A DNA stretch of 64,000 nt, taken from positions 3,136,729-3,200,728 of the forward strand of contig NZ_HE997181.1 in the NCBI RefSeq assembly GCF_000312425.1. The letters run 5' to 3'. The position numbers and the translations under genes are program-made. Positions 35,572 through 43,467 of this stretch are shown here, piece after piece. This DNA comes from Reyranella massiliensis 521. Lineage in GTDB: Bacteria; Pseudomonadota; Alphaproteobacteria; Reyranellales; Reyranellaceae. Under the pieces are notes generated by a model that was not told the DNA's origin, did no database searches, and worked only from the letters and a program-made list of their open reading frames with translations. How positions within the stretch are numbered: position 1 is the first letter of the stretch; each line of letters begins with the position of its first letter.

Positions 35572-37041
35572 ATGACCGATCCCGTACGCGACCTCTCGCC
35601 ATTCTTCGCGCCCAGCAGCGTCGCTGTCGTCGGCGCGGGCGAGCGCCCTACCTCGTCAGGCGGCGCCGTCATGCAGATGCTCCGCCAAGCCGGTTATGGC
35701 GGAAGGGTCGTGCCGGTCAATCCCAGGGGCGGCACGATATTCGGTTACGAATCGGTGACCTCTATCTCGGCAATCGACCGGCCGGTCGATCTCGCAGTGA
35801 TCGTCATCCGGCCCGAGGCCATCCTCGACGCCGTCGGCGAGGCCGCCGATCGCGGCATCCGTAACCTGCTGATCCTTCCGGGCGGGTTTGCGGAAGCGGG
35901 CCCGGTCGGTGTGGCGCGCAATGAAGCGCTGCTCACGCTGGCCGCCCGGCGCGGTCTCACGGTCGCCGGGCCAAATTGCGCCGGCATCGTTCACCTCGAT
36001 CCGGCACGGCGCTTTGCCGCCACCTTCCTGCGCGACCTGCCGCCGGGCAATGTCGCCGGCGCCAGGCATGGGCTCGCCTTTATCTCGCAGTCCGGCGCCC
36101 TGGCCGAAGAGTTCATCGACAAGGCCAATGCACGCGGTCTGCCGTTGATGTCGGTCGTCTCGGTCGGCAATGCGGTGCACCTGGGGGTCGAGGACTATCT
36201 CGGCTGGCTGGGTGACCGGCCGGAGATCGGAGCTGCGCTGCTCTATGTCGAATCGATCGACGACCACGAGCGTTTCCGGGCCATCGCGCGACAAGTGGCG
36301 GCGAAGAAGCCCGTCGTGGCGTTGTTCGGCGGCCGCACCGAGATCGGCGGCCGGGCGGCAGGCGCCCATACCGGCGCGGTCGCCAACGACGATGCCGCCA
36401 TCGAAGCTTTCTGTGCCTCCTGCGGCATCGTCCGCGTCACCAGCCTGCGGCGGCTGCTGATCGCGGCCAAGGCGTTCGGCTGCTTTCCGCAGGGCCTGGG
36501 CCGCCGAGCCCTGATCCTCTCAAACTCGGGTGGGCCCGGTGTGCTTTGCGCCGACCGCGCCGCCCTCGAAGGGCTCGACCTGGCGGCCCTGCCGCCGGAA
36601 ATGGGCGACGTGCTGCGCCAGCAGCTGCCGGCCGAAGCTTCGGTCGCCAATCCGGTCGACCTGCTGGCCGATGCTCGCGAGGATAGGTTCGGACTGACCC
36701 TGGAAGCCGCGATGACTCATGGCGCCCGTGCCTACGACATGATCCTGATGATCCATGTCGTGCCCTTCATGGTCGATGCCCAGCCGGTCATCGAGCGGCT
36801 GGCGGAGCTGGCTGCGGACGCCCGCCTACCTTTGATGCACAGCATGATGGGAACCCTGCCGGGCAAGACCGACTGGTTCGCCACGATGGAACGCACCGGA
36901 GTGCCGATGTTCAACGACGTCGAGGAAATGGCCGAAGCCGCCGGGCTGCTGGCATCCTACCCATCTCTTCGCAGTGCAGCAAACGCAGCATCCGTGAGTG
37001 ATTTACCCCCTGTGACATTTAAAAGTCGAAAGACGCCTTGA
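35572..37041 (+). CDS. CoA-binding acyl-CoA synthetase (NDP-forming)-like protein without ATP-grasp domain
   Basis: A 489-residue protein. Residues 1-140 form a CoA-binding Rossmann domain (SSVAVVGAGERPTSSGGAV, PGGFAEAG); two succinyl-CoA-ligase-like flavodoxin domains follow (LAFISQSGALAEEFID and SNSGGPGVLCAD). The phospho-histidine loop AHTGAVANDD places H266 where the family has its catalytic His. The ATP-grasp beta domain found fused or adjacent in ADP-forming acetyl-CoA synthetases is absent from the protein and from its neighbours. It may pair with a distant beta subunit or act only as a CoA-transferring partner. Confidence 0.83.
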   Translation: MTDPVRDLSPFFAPSSVAVVGAGERPTSSGGAVMQMLRQAGYGGRVVPVNPRGGTIFGYESVTSISAIDRPVDLAVIVIRPEAILDAVGEAADRGIRNLLILPGGFAEAGPVGVARNEALLTLAARRGLTVAGPNCAGIVHLDPARRFAATFLRDLPPGNVAGARHGLAFISQSGALAEEFIDKANARGLPLMSVVSVGNAVHLGVEDYLGWLGDRPEIGAALLYVESIDDHERFRAIARQVAAKKPVVALFGGRTEIGGRAAGAHTGAVANDDAAIEAFCASCGIVRVTSLRRLLIAAKAFGCFPQGLGRRALILSNSGGPGVLCADRAALEGLDLAALPPEMGDVLRQQLPAEASVANPVDLLADAREDRFGLTLEAAMTHGARAYDMILMIHVVPFMVDAQPVIERLAELAADARLPLMHSMMGTLPGKTDWFATMERTGVPMFNDVEEMAEAAGLLASYPSLRSAANAASVSDLPPVTFKSRKTP

Positions 37042-37057
37042 GAGGAAAAATCCTTCA

Positions 37058-37073
37058 TTAACAATTATTTAAC
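37058..37073 (+). promoter_or_regulatory. CtrA box upstream of the M23 peptidase
   Basis: TTAACAATTATTTAAC is an exact match to the full CtrA site TTAA-N7-TTAAC. It lies in an AT-rich island in an otherwise GC-rich sequence, 174 bases before the M23 gene. Confidence 0.7.
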
Positions 37074-37088
37074 CCCTCTTTCACGGGT

Positions 37089-37109
37089 GTTGCATTTTTG
37101 CAACTTTTT
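37089..37109 (+). terminator. Short hairpin with T-tract downstream of the CoA-binding synthetase gene
   Basis: GTTGCA-TTTT-TGCAAC followed by TTTTT; a 6-bp stem with a T tail. It could be a weak terminator or, given its position after the CtrA box, a protein-binding inverted repeat. Confidence 0.45.
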
Positions 37110-37110
37110 G

Positions 37111-37140
37111 TTGGACTTGTAAGTTTTCGGTGGCCAGTAT
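37111..37140 (+). promoter_or_regulatory. Possible promoter of the M23 peptidase
   Basis: TTGGAC (37111-37116) and CAGTAT (37135-37140) with 18-base spacing resemble sigma70 elements, downstream of the CtrA box. A small hairpin tgcccc-aagc-ggggca (37141-37156) follows in the leader. Weak evidence. Confidence 0.3.
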
Positions 37141-37246
37141 TGCCCCAAGCGGGGCACGCGGGGGCATCGGCTTCGGGGGAAGGCGGTGATCGCTATCAGC
37201 CTCAGTTGTCAATGAGTAGCGTTCTAATGGAGAACGGGAGAGGCCA

Positions 37247-38662
37247 ATGGCGTTTACGATGACGCGTCACAAACGCGCCCACCGCTGGCGAACCGTCCGC
37301 AGCTTTCTGGTAGCAACCCTCGCACTTTCCGCTGCTAGTGCAGTAGACGCCACCGGGGCGATGGCCCAGGTGAAGGCCCCGCAAAAGAAACAGCTCAAGC
37401 CGGCGCCCCAGCGGTCTGTGGCTCCCGCCCCCAGCGAAGACGTCCGGTCCTTCTCGGTAGCGGCCGAGGGCTCGGTCGCTCAACAACTTCTCACCCTCCA
37501 GGTCGACCCGGCCGATGCCGAAGCGGCCGCCACGGCCGTCAACAAGGCGCTGAGCACGCCGGAGGTGAAGGCTGCCTCGTCTGGCCGTGCCGTGCTGGAG
37601 GCCCAGGGAGCCGGCCAGCCCAAGCGGCTTGTGTCGCTTCAGCTCTATTCCAACACCTCGCTCGCCGTCGAACTCGCGCGCGGCACCGATGGCAGCTTCG
37701 GCTACAAGCTCGCCCCCAATGCCACCAGGGATGACGACGAGCGTGTTTCGAGCGTCCCCAGCACGGCTGCGGCCGCGCTCCCCGCGGGTCCCGGCGCCCG
37801 CTCGCTGGTCGCGGATTCGATCAAGACGGTCAAGGCCAGCCCGACCACCCTCGCGGGCGTGCTTGCCCCTTCCGGCGCCGCCCCGGCATCGGTCAGGGAA
37901 CTCACGCAGGCCCTGGCCGGCTTCACGTCGGCATCGGCCAAGATCGACATCGTGCAGGGCCGCACGGTCGACGGCGCGCCGCGCGTGCTCGTAGCAAGTC
38001 TGAACGACGGCAAGACCCGTCAGTCCTTCTGGTGGTTTGCCCCTCCCAATCAGCCCGAGGGCTGGTTTGACGATCAGGGCAAGCGTCTGGGCGGCACGGC
38101 GCTCACCGATCCGCGGCCGGGCGCCCGCATGTCGTCGCCCTTCGGTACACGCTACTACTATGGCCGCAAGAGCGGCAGCGGCTTCCATAACGGCATCGAC
38201 TACGAAGGCAAGGTCGGCGAGCCGATCTATGCGGCGGCCGATGGCGTCATCAACCACCAGGGCTGGTACTTCAACTACGGGCGCACGGTGAAGATCAGCC
38301 ACGCCGAGAGCTTCGAAACGCTCTACGCCCACATGTCGCGCTTCGCCGACGGCATGGGCCCCGGCACCCGCGTCCGCAAGGGCGACCTGATCGGCTATGT
38401 CGGTTCGACCGGCCGGTCGACTGGCCCGCACCTGCACTTCTCGGTCATCGTGAACGGCCAGTTCGTCAATCCCCAGCCCTATGTCTCCGAAAATGGCGGC
38501 CACGGCGCCCTGGCCGGCGAGTCGCTGGTCGCCTACCGGCAATGGCAGGGCGAGGTGAAGCGCGCTGCCGACAAGGGCCGCAAGGGGGGCTTCTTCGGCC
38601 GGGCGGACAACGACGCCTGGTCGACCAATCCCTTCGCCTCGAACGCGGCGGACCGCCTCTAA
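37247..38662 (+). CDS. M23 family metallopeptidase (LytM/peptidoglycan endopeptidase)
   Basis: A 471-residue exported protein. The N-terminus has a basic stretch, a hydrophobic segment and an AMA-Q cleavage-like site near residue 40. The M23 domain spans about residues 285-410 with zinc ligands H314 and D318 (HNGIDYEG) and H397 in the HLHF motif (H395, H397), so it should be catalytic. Such enzymes cut peptidoglycan cross-bridges during growth and division. The region between signal and domain is low-complexity, with a predicted stalk. Upstream CtrA box suggests cell-cycle control. AGAACGGGAGAGG ribosome-binding region precedes the start. Confidence 0.92.
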   Translation: MAFTMTRHKRAHRWRTVRSFLVATLALSAASAVDATGAMAQVKAPQKKQLKPAPQRSVAPAPSEDVRSFSVAAEGSVAQQLLTLQVDPADAEAAATAVNKALSTPEVKAASSGRAVLEAQGAGQPKRLVSLQLYSNTSLAVELARGTDGSFGYKLAPNATRDDDERVSSVPSTAAAALPAGPGARSLVADSIKTVKASPTTLAGVLAPSGAAPASVRELTQALAGFTSASAKIDIVQGRTVDGAPRVLVASLNDGKTRQSFWWFAPPNQPEGWFDDQGKRLGGTALTDPRPGARMSSPFGTRYYYGRKSGSGFHNGIDYEGKVGEPIYAAADGVINHQGWYFNYGRTVKISHAESFETLYAHMSRFADGMGPGTRVRKGDLIGYVGSTGRSTGPHLHFSVIVNGQFVNPQPYVSENGGHGALAGESLVAYRQWQGEVKRAADKGRKGGFFGRADNDAWSTNPFASNAADRL

Positions 38663-38790
38663 ACCGCCACAGTCGGACGTGCGCCGCCGTTGCGCGTGCG
38701 CATTGGTTCGCCTAGGAATTGCGCATCGCGCCTGAACGGCCACGCAAGGTGGCCGACGGACGCCAGAGGCAACCACGAGGGAACGAAACA

Positions 38791-39816
38791 ATGCTGAAGA
38801 AGTATATGGCCGCCGGCGCGATCGCCGTCGGGCTGGTCGGTGTCGCCGGAACGGCGCAAGCCGGTAAGGATCTCGATGCCGTCAAGGCGCGCGGCCAGCT
38901 CATCTGTGGCGTCAGCACCGGCGTCGCAGGCTTTGCGTCGGCCGACAGCCAGGGCAAGTGGACAGGTATCGACGTCGATGTCTGCCGCGCCGTGTCGGCC
39001 GCGATCTTCGGTGATTCCGAGAAGGTGAAGTACGTGCCGACCACCGCCCAGCAGCGCTTCACGGCCCTGCAGTCGGGTGAGGTCGACCTGCTCGCCCGCA
39101 CCACGACCTACACGCTGACCCGCGATACCGCGCTCGGCTTCGACTTCACCGGCGTCAACTACTACGACGGCCAGGGCTTCATGGTGAACAAGAAGCTCGG
39201 CGTGAAGAGCGCCAAGGAACTGAACGGTGCGACGGTTTGCGTGCAGCCCGGCACCACCACCGAATTGAATCTCGCCGACTACTTCCGCACCAACAAGATG
39301 ACCTTCAAGCCGGTCGTCATCGAGAAGATCGAAGAAGTCCGTGCGGCCTTCTTCGCCGGCCGCTGCGACGTGTTCACCACGGACGCCTCGGGCCTCTATG
39401 CGACCCGTGCTGCCAACGCTCCGACGCCGGATGACTACATCATCCTGCCGGAGATCATCTCCAAGGAGCCGCTGGGCCCCGTCGTGCGCCACGGCGACAA
39501 CCAATTCGCCGATATCGTGCGCTGGGCCCTCTACGCCATGATCGAGGCCGAGGAATACGGCATCACGTCCAAGAACGTCGACGAGATGCTGAAGTCCGAG
39601 AACCCCAGCATCAAGCGCATCCTCGGCGTCACGCCGGGCATGGGCAAGGCGCTCGGCGTCGACGAGAAGTGGGTCTACAACATCGTCAAGCAGGTCGGAA
39701 ACTACGGCGAAAGCTTCGACCGCAACGTCGGCATGGGCTCGCCGCTCAAGATCGCCCGCGGCCAGAACGCGCTGTGGACCCAGGGTGGCCTGCAGTACGC
39801 CCCGCCGATCCGCTAA
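38791..39816 (+). CDS. aapJ: General L-amino acid ABC transporter substrate-binding protein, copy 1
   Basis: A 341-residue periplasmic protein of SBP family 3. Signal peptide ends in GTAQA-GKDLD (about residue 24). Landmarks are VDVCRAVSAAIFGD, GEVDLLARTTTYTLTRDTAL and PGTTTELNLADYFRTN, all typical of AapJ/BztA. It retains the Arg in the LARTTT ligand-loop, like canonical members. The ATG at 38791 is chosen from an upstream longer frame because the signal peptide begins there. It feeds the Q/M/P transporter encoded downstream. Confidence 0.93.
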   Translation: MLKKYMAAGAIAVGLVGVAGTAQAGKDLDAVKARGQLICGVSTGVAGFASADSQGKWTGIDVDVCRAVSAAIFGDSEKVKYVPTTAQQRFTALQSGEVDLLARTTTYTLTRDTALGFDFTGVNYYDGQGFMVNKKLGVKSAKELNGATVCVQPGTTTELNLADYFRTNKMTFKPVVIEKIEEVRAAFFAGRCDVFTTDASGLYATRAANAPTPDDYIILPEIISKEPLGPVVRHGDNQFADIVRWALYAMIEAEEYGITSKNVDEMLKSENPSIKRILGVTPGMGKALGVDEKWVYNIVKQVGNYGESFDRNVGMGSPLKIARGQNALWTQGGLQYAPPIR

Positions 39817-39840
39817 GACACACGCGACATCCTCACGACG

Positions 39841-39868
39841 AACCGCCGCCCGAAAGGGCGGCGGTTTT
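39841..39868 (+). terminator. Terminator after binding-protein copy 1
   Basis: Perfect 11-bp stem aaccgccgccc/gggcggcggtt with a GAAA tetraloop and T-rich tail. It would limit read-through and allow the first binding protein to be made in excess. Confidence 0.85.
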
Positions 39869-39935
39869 CATTTGGCCTATTGCAATTATTCGATGGAAGA
39901 TCGAGAGGGACGTAGGGGAGCGAGTTGGGTGAGCA

Positions 39936-40964
39936 ATGCGTAGATTGGCTGCGTGGGTCGCCATCGGGCTGGTTGTCGCCGCGTTCGGTAGCGTACGCCT
40001 GGCCCAGGCCGGCAAGGATCTGGATAACGTCAGGATACGAGGCACTCTTGCCTGCGGGCTCGGGACCGGCCTCCCGGGCTTCGAATTCCTCGACAGCCAG
40101 GGCAACTGGCGGGGCCTTGCCGTCGATGTCTGTCGCGCCGCCGCCGTCGCCCTGTTCGGCGATATCGGCAAAGTGAAATACGTGCCGACCAATGCCCAGC
40201 ATCGGTTCACCGTGCTGCAGGCGGGCGAGGTCGACATGCTTCTGGGCAACGCCACCCAGACCCTCGTCCGCGATACCGCCCTCGGCCTCGACTTCACCGG
40301 CATCTACTACTACGGCGGCCAGGGTTTCATGGTGCCGAAGAAGATCGGCGTAAAGAGCGCCAGGGAGCTGAGCGGCGCATCGATCTGTGTCACCGCGGGC
40401 ACCACGACGGAGCTCAATCTCGCCGACTACTTCCGCACCAACAGGATGACTTTCAAGCCGGTCATCCTCGAAAAGGTCGAGGAAGTACGGGCCGCCTTCT
40501 TCGCCGGCCGCTGCGATGTCTATACCGCCGATGTCGCGAGCCTTGCCGCGACCCGTGCGACGACCGCCGCCAATCCCGAGGACTACGCCATCCTGCCGGA
40601 GATCATCTCCAAAGACCCCGCCGGCGCGATGGTGCGCCACGGCGACAATCAATTCGCCGACATTGTGCGGTGGTCGCTCTACGCCATGATCGAGGCCGAG
40701 GAGTACGGCATCACATCCGGGAACGTCGACGAAATGCTGAAGAGCGACAATCCCGCGATCAAGCGCCTGCTCGGCGTGACACCGGGCATGGGCAAGGCGC
40801 TCGGTGTCGACGAAAAGTGGGCCTACAACATCATCAAGCAGGTCGGGAACTACGGCGAGATCTTCGAGCGCAATCTCGGCTCGGGTTCACCTCTCAAGCT
40901 GGCCCGAGGCCAGAATGCGCTGTGGACACAGGGCGGCCTGCAGTACGCCCCACCCGTCCGCTGA
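39936..40964 (+). CDS. General amino acid ABC transporter substrate-binding protein, copy 2
   Basis: A 342-residue SBP family 3 protein, the most diverged of the three copies. Signal peptide ends VRLAQA-GKDLD. It keeps VDVCRAAAVALFGD and AGTTTELNLADYFRTN, but the ligand loop reads MLLGNATQTLVRDT where copy 1 has LARTTTYTLTRDT, losing the Arg that normally contacts amino-acid ligands. Likely a different specificity. It sits between two terminators, so it may have its own promoter. Confidence 0.92.
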   Translation: MRRLAAWVAIGLVVAAFGSVRLAQAGKDLDNVRIRGTLACGLGTGLPGFEFLDSQGNWRGLAVDVCRAAAVALFGDIGKVKYVPTNAQHRFTVLQAGEVDMLLGNATQTLVRDTALGLDFTGIYYYGGQGFMVPKKIGVKSARELSGASICVTAGTTTELNLADYFRTNRMTFKPVILEKVEEVRAAFFAGRCDVYTADVASLAATRATTAANPEDYAILPEIISKDPAGAMVRHGDNQFADIVRWSLYAMIEAEEYGITSGNVDEMLKSDNPAIKRLLGVTPGMGKALGVDEKWAYNIIKQVGNYGEIFERNLGSGSPLKLARGQNALWTQGGLQYAPPVR

Positions 40965-40994
40965 CGGATCCGTCCGTCCCAGGTCAACAGCAAT

Positions 40995-41020
40995 CCGCCG
41001 CCTGAAGGGGTGGCGGTTTT
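40995..41020 (+). terminator. Terminator after binding-protein copy 2
   Basis: Stem ccgccgcc/ggtggcgg (one G-U pair) with a 6-base loop and TTTTCATTT tail. Downstream sequence is shared with the terminator after copy 1, showing common ancestry. Confidence 0.75.
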
Positions 41021-41097
41021 CATTTGGCCTATTGCTTGCAAGCGTGCCGAAGCGGAGACTGGCATCAAGGGAAAGAAATAAAAGGGGGTTTCGTTCA

Positions 41098-42135
41098 ATG
41101 CAGGCTAGACTCATTGCGGCTGCCGTCGGCTTGGCTGCCATCGTCCTCGGTGCCACTGGTCCCGCCCACGCGGGCAAGGATCTCGACGCCGTCAAAGCGC
41201 GCGGCATGGTGAACTGCGGCGTGGGGACCGGCACCGCCGGCTATATGATCGCCGACAGCCAGGGCAAGTGGCGCGGCCTGTCGGTGGATGTCTGTCGTGC
41301 CGTCGCAGCTGCGATCTTCGGCGATGCCGAGAAAGTCAGGTACATCCCGCTCACCTCGCAGCAGCGCTTTACGGCCCTGCAGTCGGGCGAGGTCGACATG
41401 ACCATGGGTAACGCGACCTACACGCTGACGCGCGATACTGCGCTCGGCTTCGATTTCACCGGCGTCTACTACTATGACGGTCAAGGCTTTCTCGTGCCGA
41501 AGAAGCTCGGTGTGAAGAGCGCCAAGGAACTGAACGGCGCCACGATCTGCGTCGCGCCCGGAACCACCACCGAGCTCAACCTCGCCGACTACTTCCGCAC
41601 CAACAAGATGACCTTCAAGCCGGTCGTCATCGAGAAGGTCGACGAGATCCGGGCCGCGTTCTTCTCAGGCCGGTGCGACGTCTATACGACCGATGCCTCG
41701 AGCCTCGCCGCGACCCGGGCCGCGAACGTGCCCGCGCCACAGACGATCGACGACTACATGATCCTGCCGGAGATCATCTCCAAGGAGCCGCTGGGTCCCG
41801 TCGTGCGCCACGGCGACAATCAATTCGCCGACATCGTGCGCTGGGCCCTCTACGCCATGATCGAGGCCGAGGAATACGGCATCACGTCCAAGAACGTCGA
41901 CGAAATGCTGAAGTCCGAGAACCCCAGCATCAAGCGCATCCTCGGCGTCACGCCGGGCATGGGCAAGGCGCTCGGCGTCGACGAGAAGTGGGTCTACAAC
42001 ATCGTCAAGCAGGTCGGAAACTACGGCGAAAGCTTCGACCGCAACGTCGGCATGGGCTCGCCGCTCAAGATCGCCCGCGGCCAGAACGCGCTGTGGACCC
42101 AGGGTGGCCTGCAATACGCCCCGCCCATCCGTTAA
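41098..42135 (+). CDS. General amino acid ABC transporter substrate-binding protein, copy 3
   Basis: A 345-residue SBP family 3 protein starting at the ATG before MQARLIAAAVGLAA; signal ends PAHA-GKDLD. The ligand loop is MTMGNATYTLTRDT, like copy 2 lacking the Arg of copy 1. A 4-residue insertion (PAPQTIDDY) is seen before the shared EIISKEPLGPVVRHGDN region. From there on it is almost identical to copy 1 in DNA, indicating recent conversion. Nearest copy to the permease genes. Confidence 0.93.
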   Translation: MQARLIAAAVGLAAIVLGATGPAHAGKDLDAVKARGMVNCGVGTGTAGYMIADSQGKWRGLSVDVCRAVAAAIFGDAEKVRYIPLTSQQRFTALQSGEVDMTMGNATYTLTRDTALGFDFTGVYYYDGQGFLVPKKLGVKSAKELNGATICVAPGTTTELNLADYFRTNKMTFKPVVIEKVDEIRAAFFSGRCDVYTTDASSLAATRAANVPAPQTIDDYMILPEIISKEPLGPVVRHGDNQFADIVRWALYAMIEAEEYGITSKNVDEMLKSENPSIKRILGVTPGMGKALGVDEKWVYNIVKQVGNYGESFDRNVGMGSPLKIARGQNALWTQGGLQYAPPIR

Positions 42136-42161
42136 AAAAGGCCTGGATATCAGACCGAACG

Positions 42162-42221
42162 GCCTCGATTTGTCCCGTTGCAAGTGGGTAATTCCTACCT
42201 ACACTGCGGTCAAATCGAGGC
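42162..42221 (+). other. Long-loop inverted repeat and possible internal promoter before the permease genes
   Basis: Perfect 11-bp arms gcctcgatttg (42162-42172) and caaatcgaggc (42211-42221) enclose 38 bases. Inside the loop lie TTGCAA and TACACT with 16-base spacing, resembling -35 and -10. It could tune expression of permeases relative to binding proteins. Confidence 0.4.
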
Positions 42222-42271
42222 GAGCATGCCGAACGACGCGGGCCAACCGCGGTAGTCAGGGGGAATAGCGT

Positions 42272-43465
42272 ATGGCAGTCGAGACACTCGGCTCTGCGCC
42301 GCGACGAACCAGAGTAGCGCCGTGGAACGATCCGGTCATCCGTGGCTGGGTGTTCCAGATCGTCGTTGTCGGTCTCGTCGGGCTTCTGGCCTGGTATCTC
42401 GTCAGCAACACCATGGAAAACCTCGCGCGCCAGAAGATCGCGAGCGGTTTCCACTATCTCGAACGCGAGGCTGGCTTCGAGATCGGCGATACGATGATCG
42501 AGTATTCGCCGGCCAGCACCTACGCCCGTGCGATCTGGGTCGGCATCCTCAATACGCTGCGTGTCGCCGTCCTCGGGATCATCCTGTCGACCCTCCTCGG
42601 CACCCTGATCGGTGTCGGAAGGCTATCCCCCAACTGGTTGTTGAGCCGCATCTGCTCCTGGTACGTCGAGGCCTTCCGCAACGTGCCGCTGCTGCTCTGG
42701 CTGTTCCTGTTCTACAAGCTGATCAGCGAGGCTTTCCCCGGACCGCGCCAGGCGATCTCCATGCTGTGGAACTCGGTGTTCCTCAGCAATCGCGGCGTCT
42801 ACTTCCCTGTACCGATGGCCGACCCGATCCATAAGTGGATGGGCTTGGCGTTCCTGGTCGGCATCGCGGCTGCGTTCTTCATCAATCGCTGGGCCAAGAA
42901 GCGCCAGGCCGCAACAGGCCAGCCCTTCCCGATCATGTCGGTGACGCTCGGCGCCATCATCGGCCTTCCCTTCCTGGTTTGGCTGGCCGGCGGTGCGCCC
43001 AGCCACATGAGCTGGCCGGAGCTCAAGGGCTTCAACTTCGTGGGCGGCACCGTCATCCAGCCGGAGTTCACCGCCCTGCTGGTCGGCCTGGTGCTCTACA
43101 CCTCGGCCTTCGTCGCCGAGATCGTGCGCTCGGGCATCCTCGCCCTGCACAAGGGCCAAAGCGAAGCCGCCGCGGCCCTCGGCCTGTCGCGCGGCCAGTC
43201 CATGCGTCTGGTGCTGCTGCCGCAGGCGCTGCGCGTCATCGTGCCGCCGATGACCAGCCAGTATCTCAACATCACCAAGAACAGCTCGCTGGCCATCGCC
43301 ATCGGCTATCCCGACCTGGTCGCCTCCGTGAACGTCACGATCAACCAGACCGGCCAGGCGATCGAGAACGTCCTGATCATCATGGCGGCCTATCTCTCGG
43401 TCAGCCTGTCGATCTCGGCGTTCATGAACTGGTACAACAAACGCATCGCCCTGACGGAGCGCTGA
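42272..43465 (+). CDS. aapQ: General L-amino acid ABC transporter permease (AapQ/BztB type)
   Basis: A 397-residue inner-membrane protein with about eight helices. The N-terminal extension ([11 protein letters not shown], a helix, then [18 protein letters not shown]) is the AapQ/BztB hallmark, and the EAA loop [21 protein letters not shown] contacts the ATPase. It pairs with AapM to form the channel. A 2-base gap separates it from aapM. Confidence 0.94.
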   Translation: MAVETLGSAPRRTRVAPWNDPVIRGWVFQIVVVGLVGLLAWYLVSNTMENLARQKIASGFHYLEREAGFEIGDTMIEYSPASTYARAIWVGILNTLRVAVLGIILSTLLGTLIGVGRLSPNWLLSRICSWYVEAFRNVPLLLWLFLFYKLISEAFPGPRQAISMLWNSVFLSNRGVYFPVPMADPIHKWMGLAFLVGIAAAFFINRWAKKRQAATGQPFPIMSVTLGAIIGLPFLVWLAGGAPSHMSWPELKGFNFVGGTVIQPEFTALLVGLVLYTSAFVAEIVRSGILALHKGQSEAAAALGLSRGQSMRLVLLPQALRVIVPPMTSQYLNITKNSSLAIAIGYPDLVASVNVTINQTGQAIENVLIIMAAYLSVSLSISAFMNWYNKRIALTER

Positions 43466-43467
43466 GC

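Larger units (their letters stand above)
38791..42135 (+). repeat. Tandem triplication of an amino-acid binding protein gene
   Basis: Three consecutive AapJ-like genes (38791, 39936, 41098). Gaps one and two each hold a GC hairpin followed by the same sequence cggttttcatttggcctatt, showing that gene plus terminator was duplicated as a unit. The last 336 bases of copies 1 and 3 differ at about six positions by eye, whereas their 5' parts and all of copy 2 are much more divergent. Confidence 0.9.

Noticed and set aside
38791-42135. The triple repeat as a mobile or CRISPR-type array
   Set aside because: The repeated units are full genes with terminators; there are no terminal repeats, transposase or short spacer structure.
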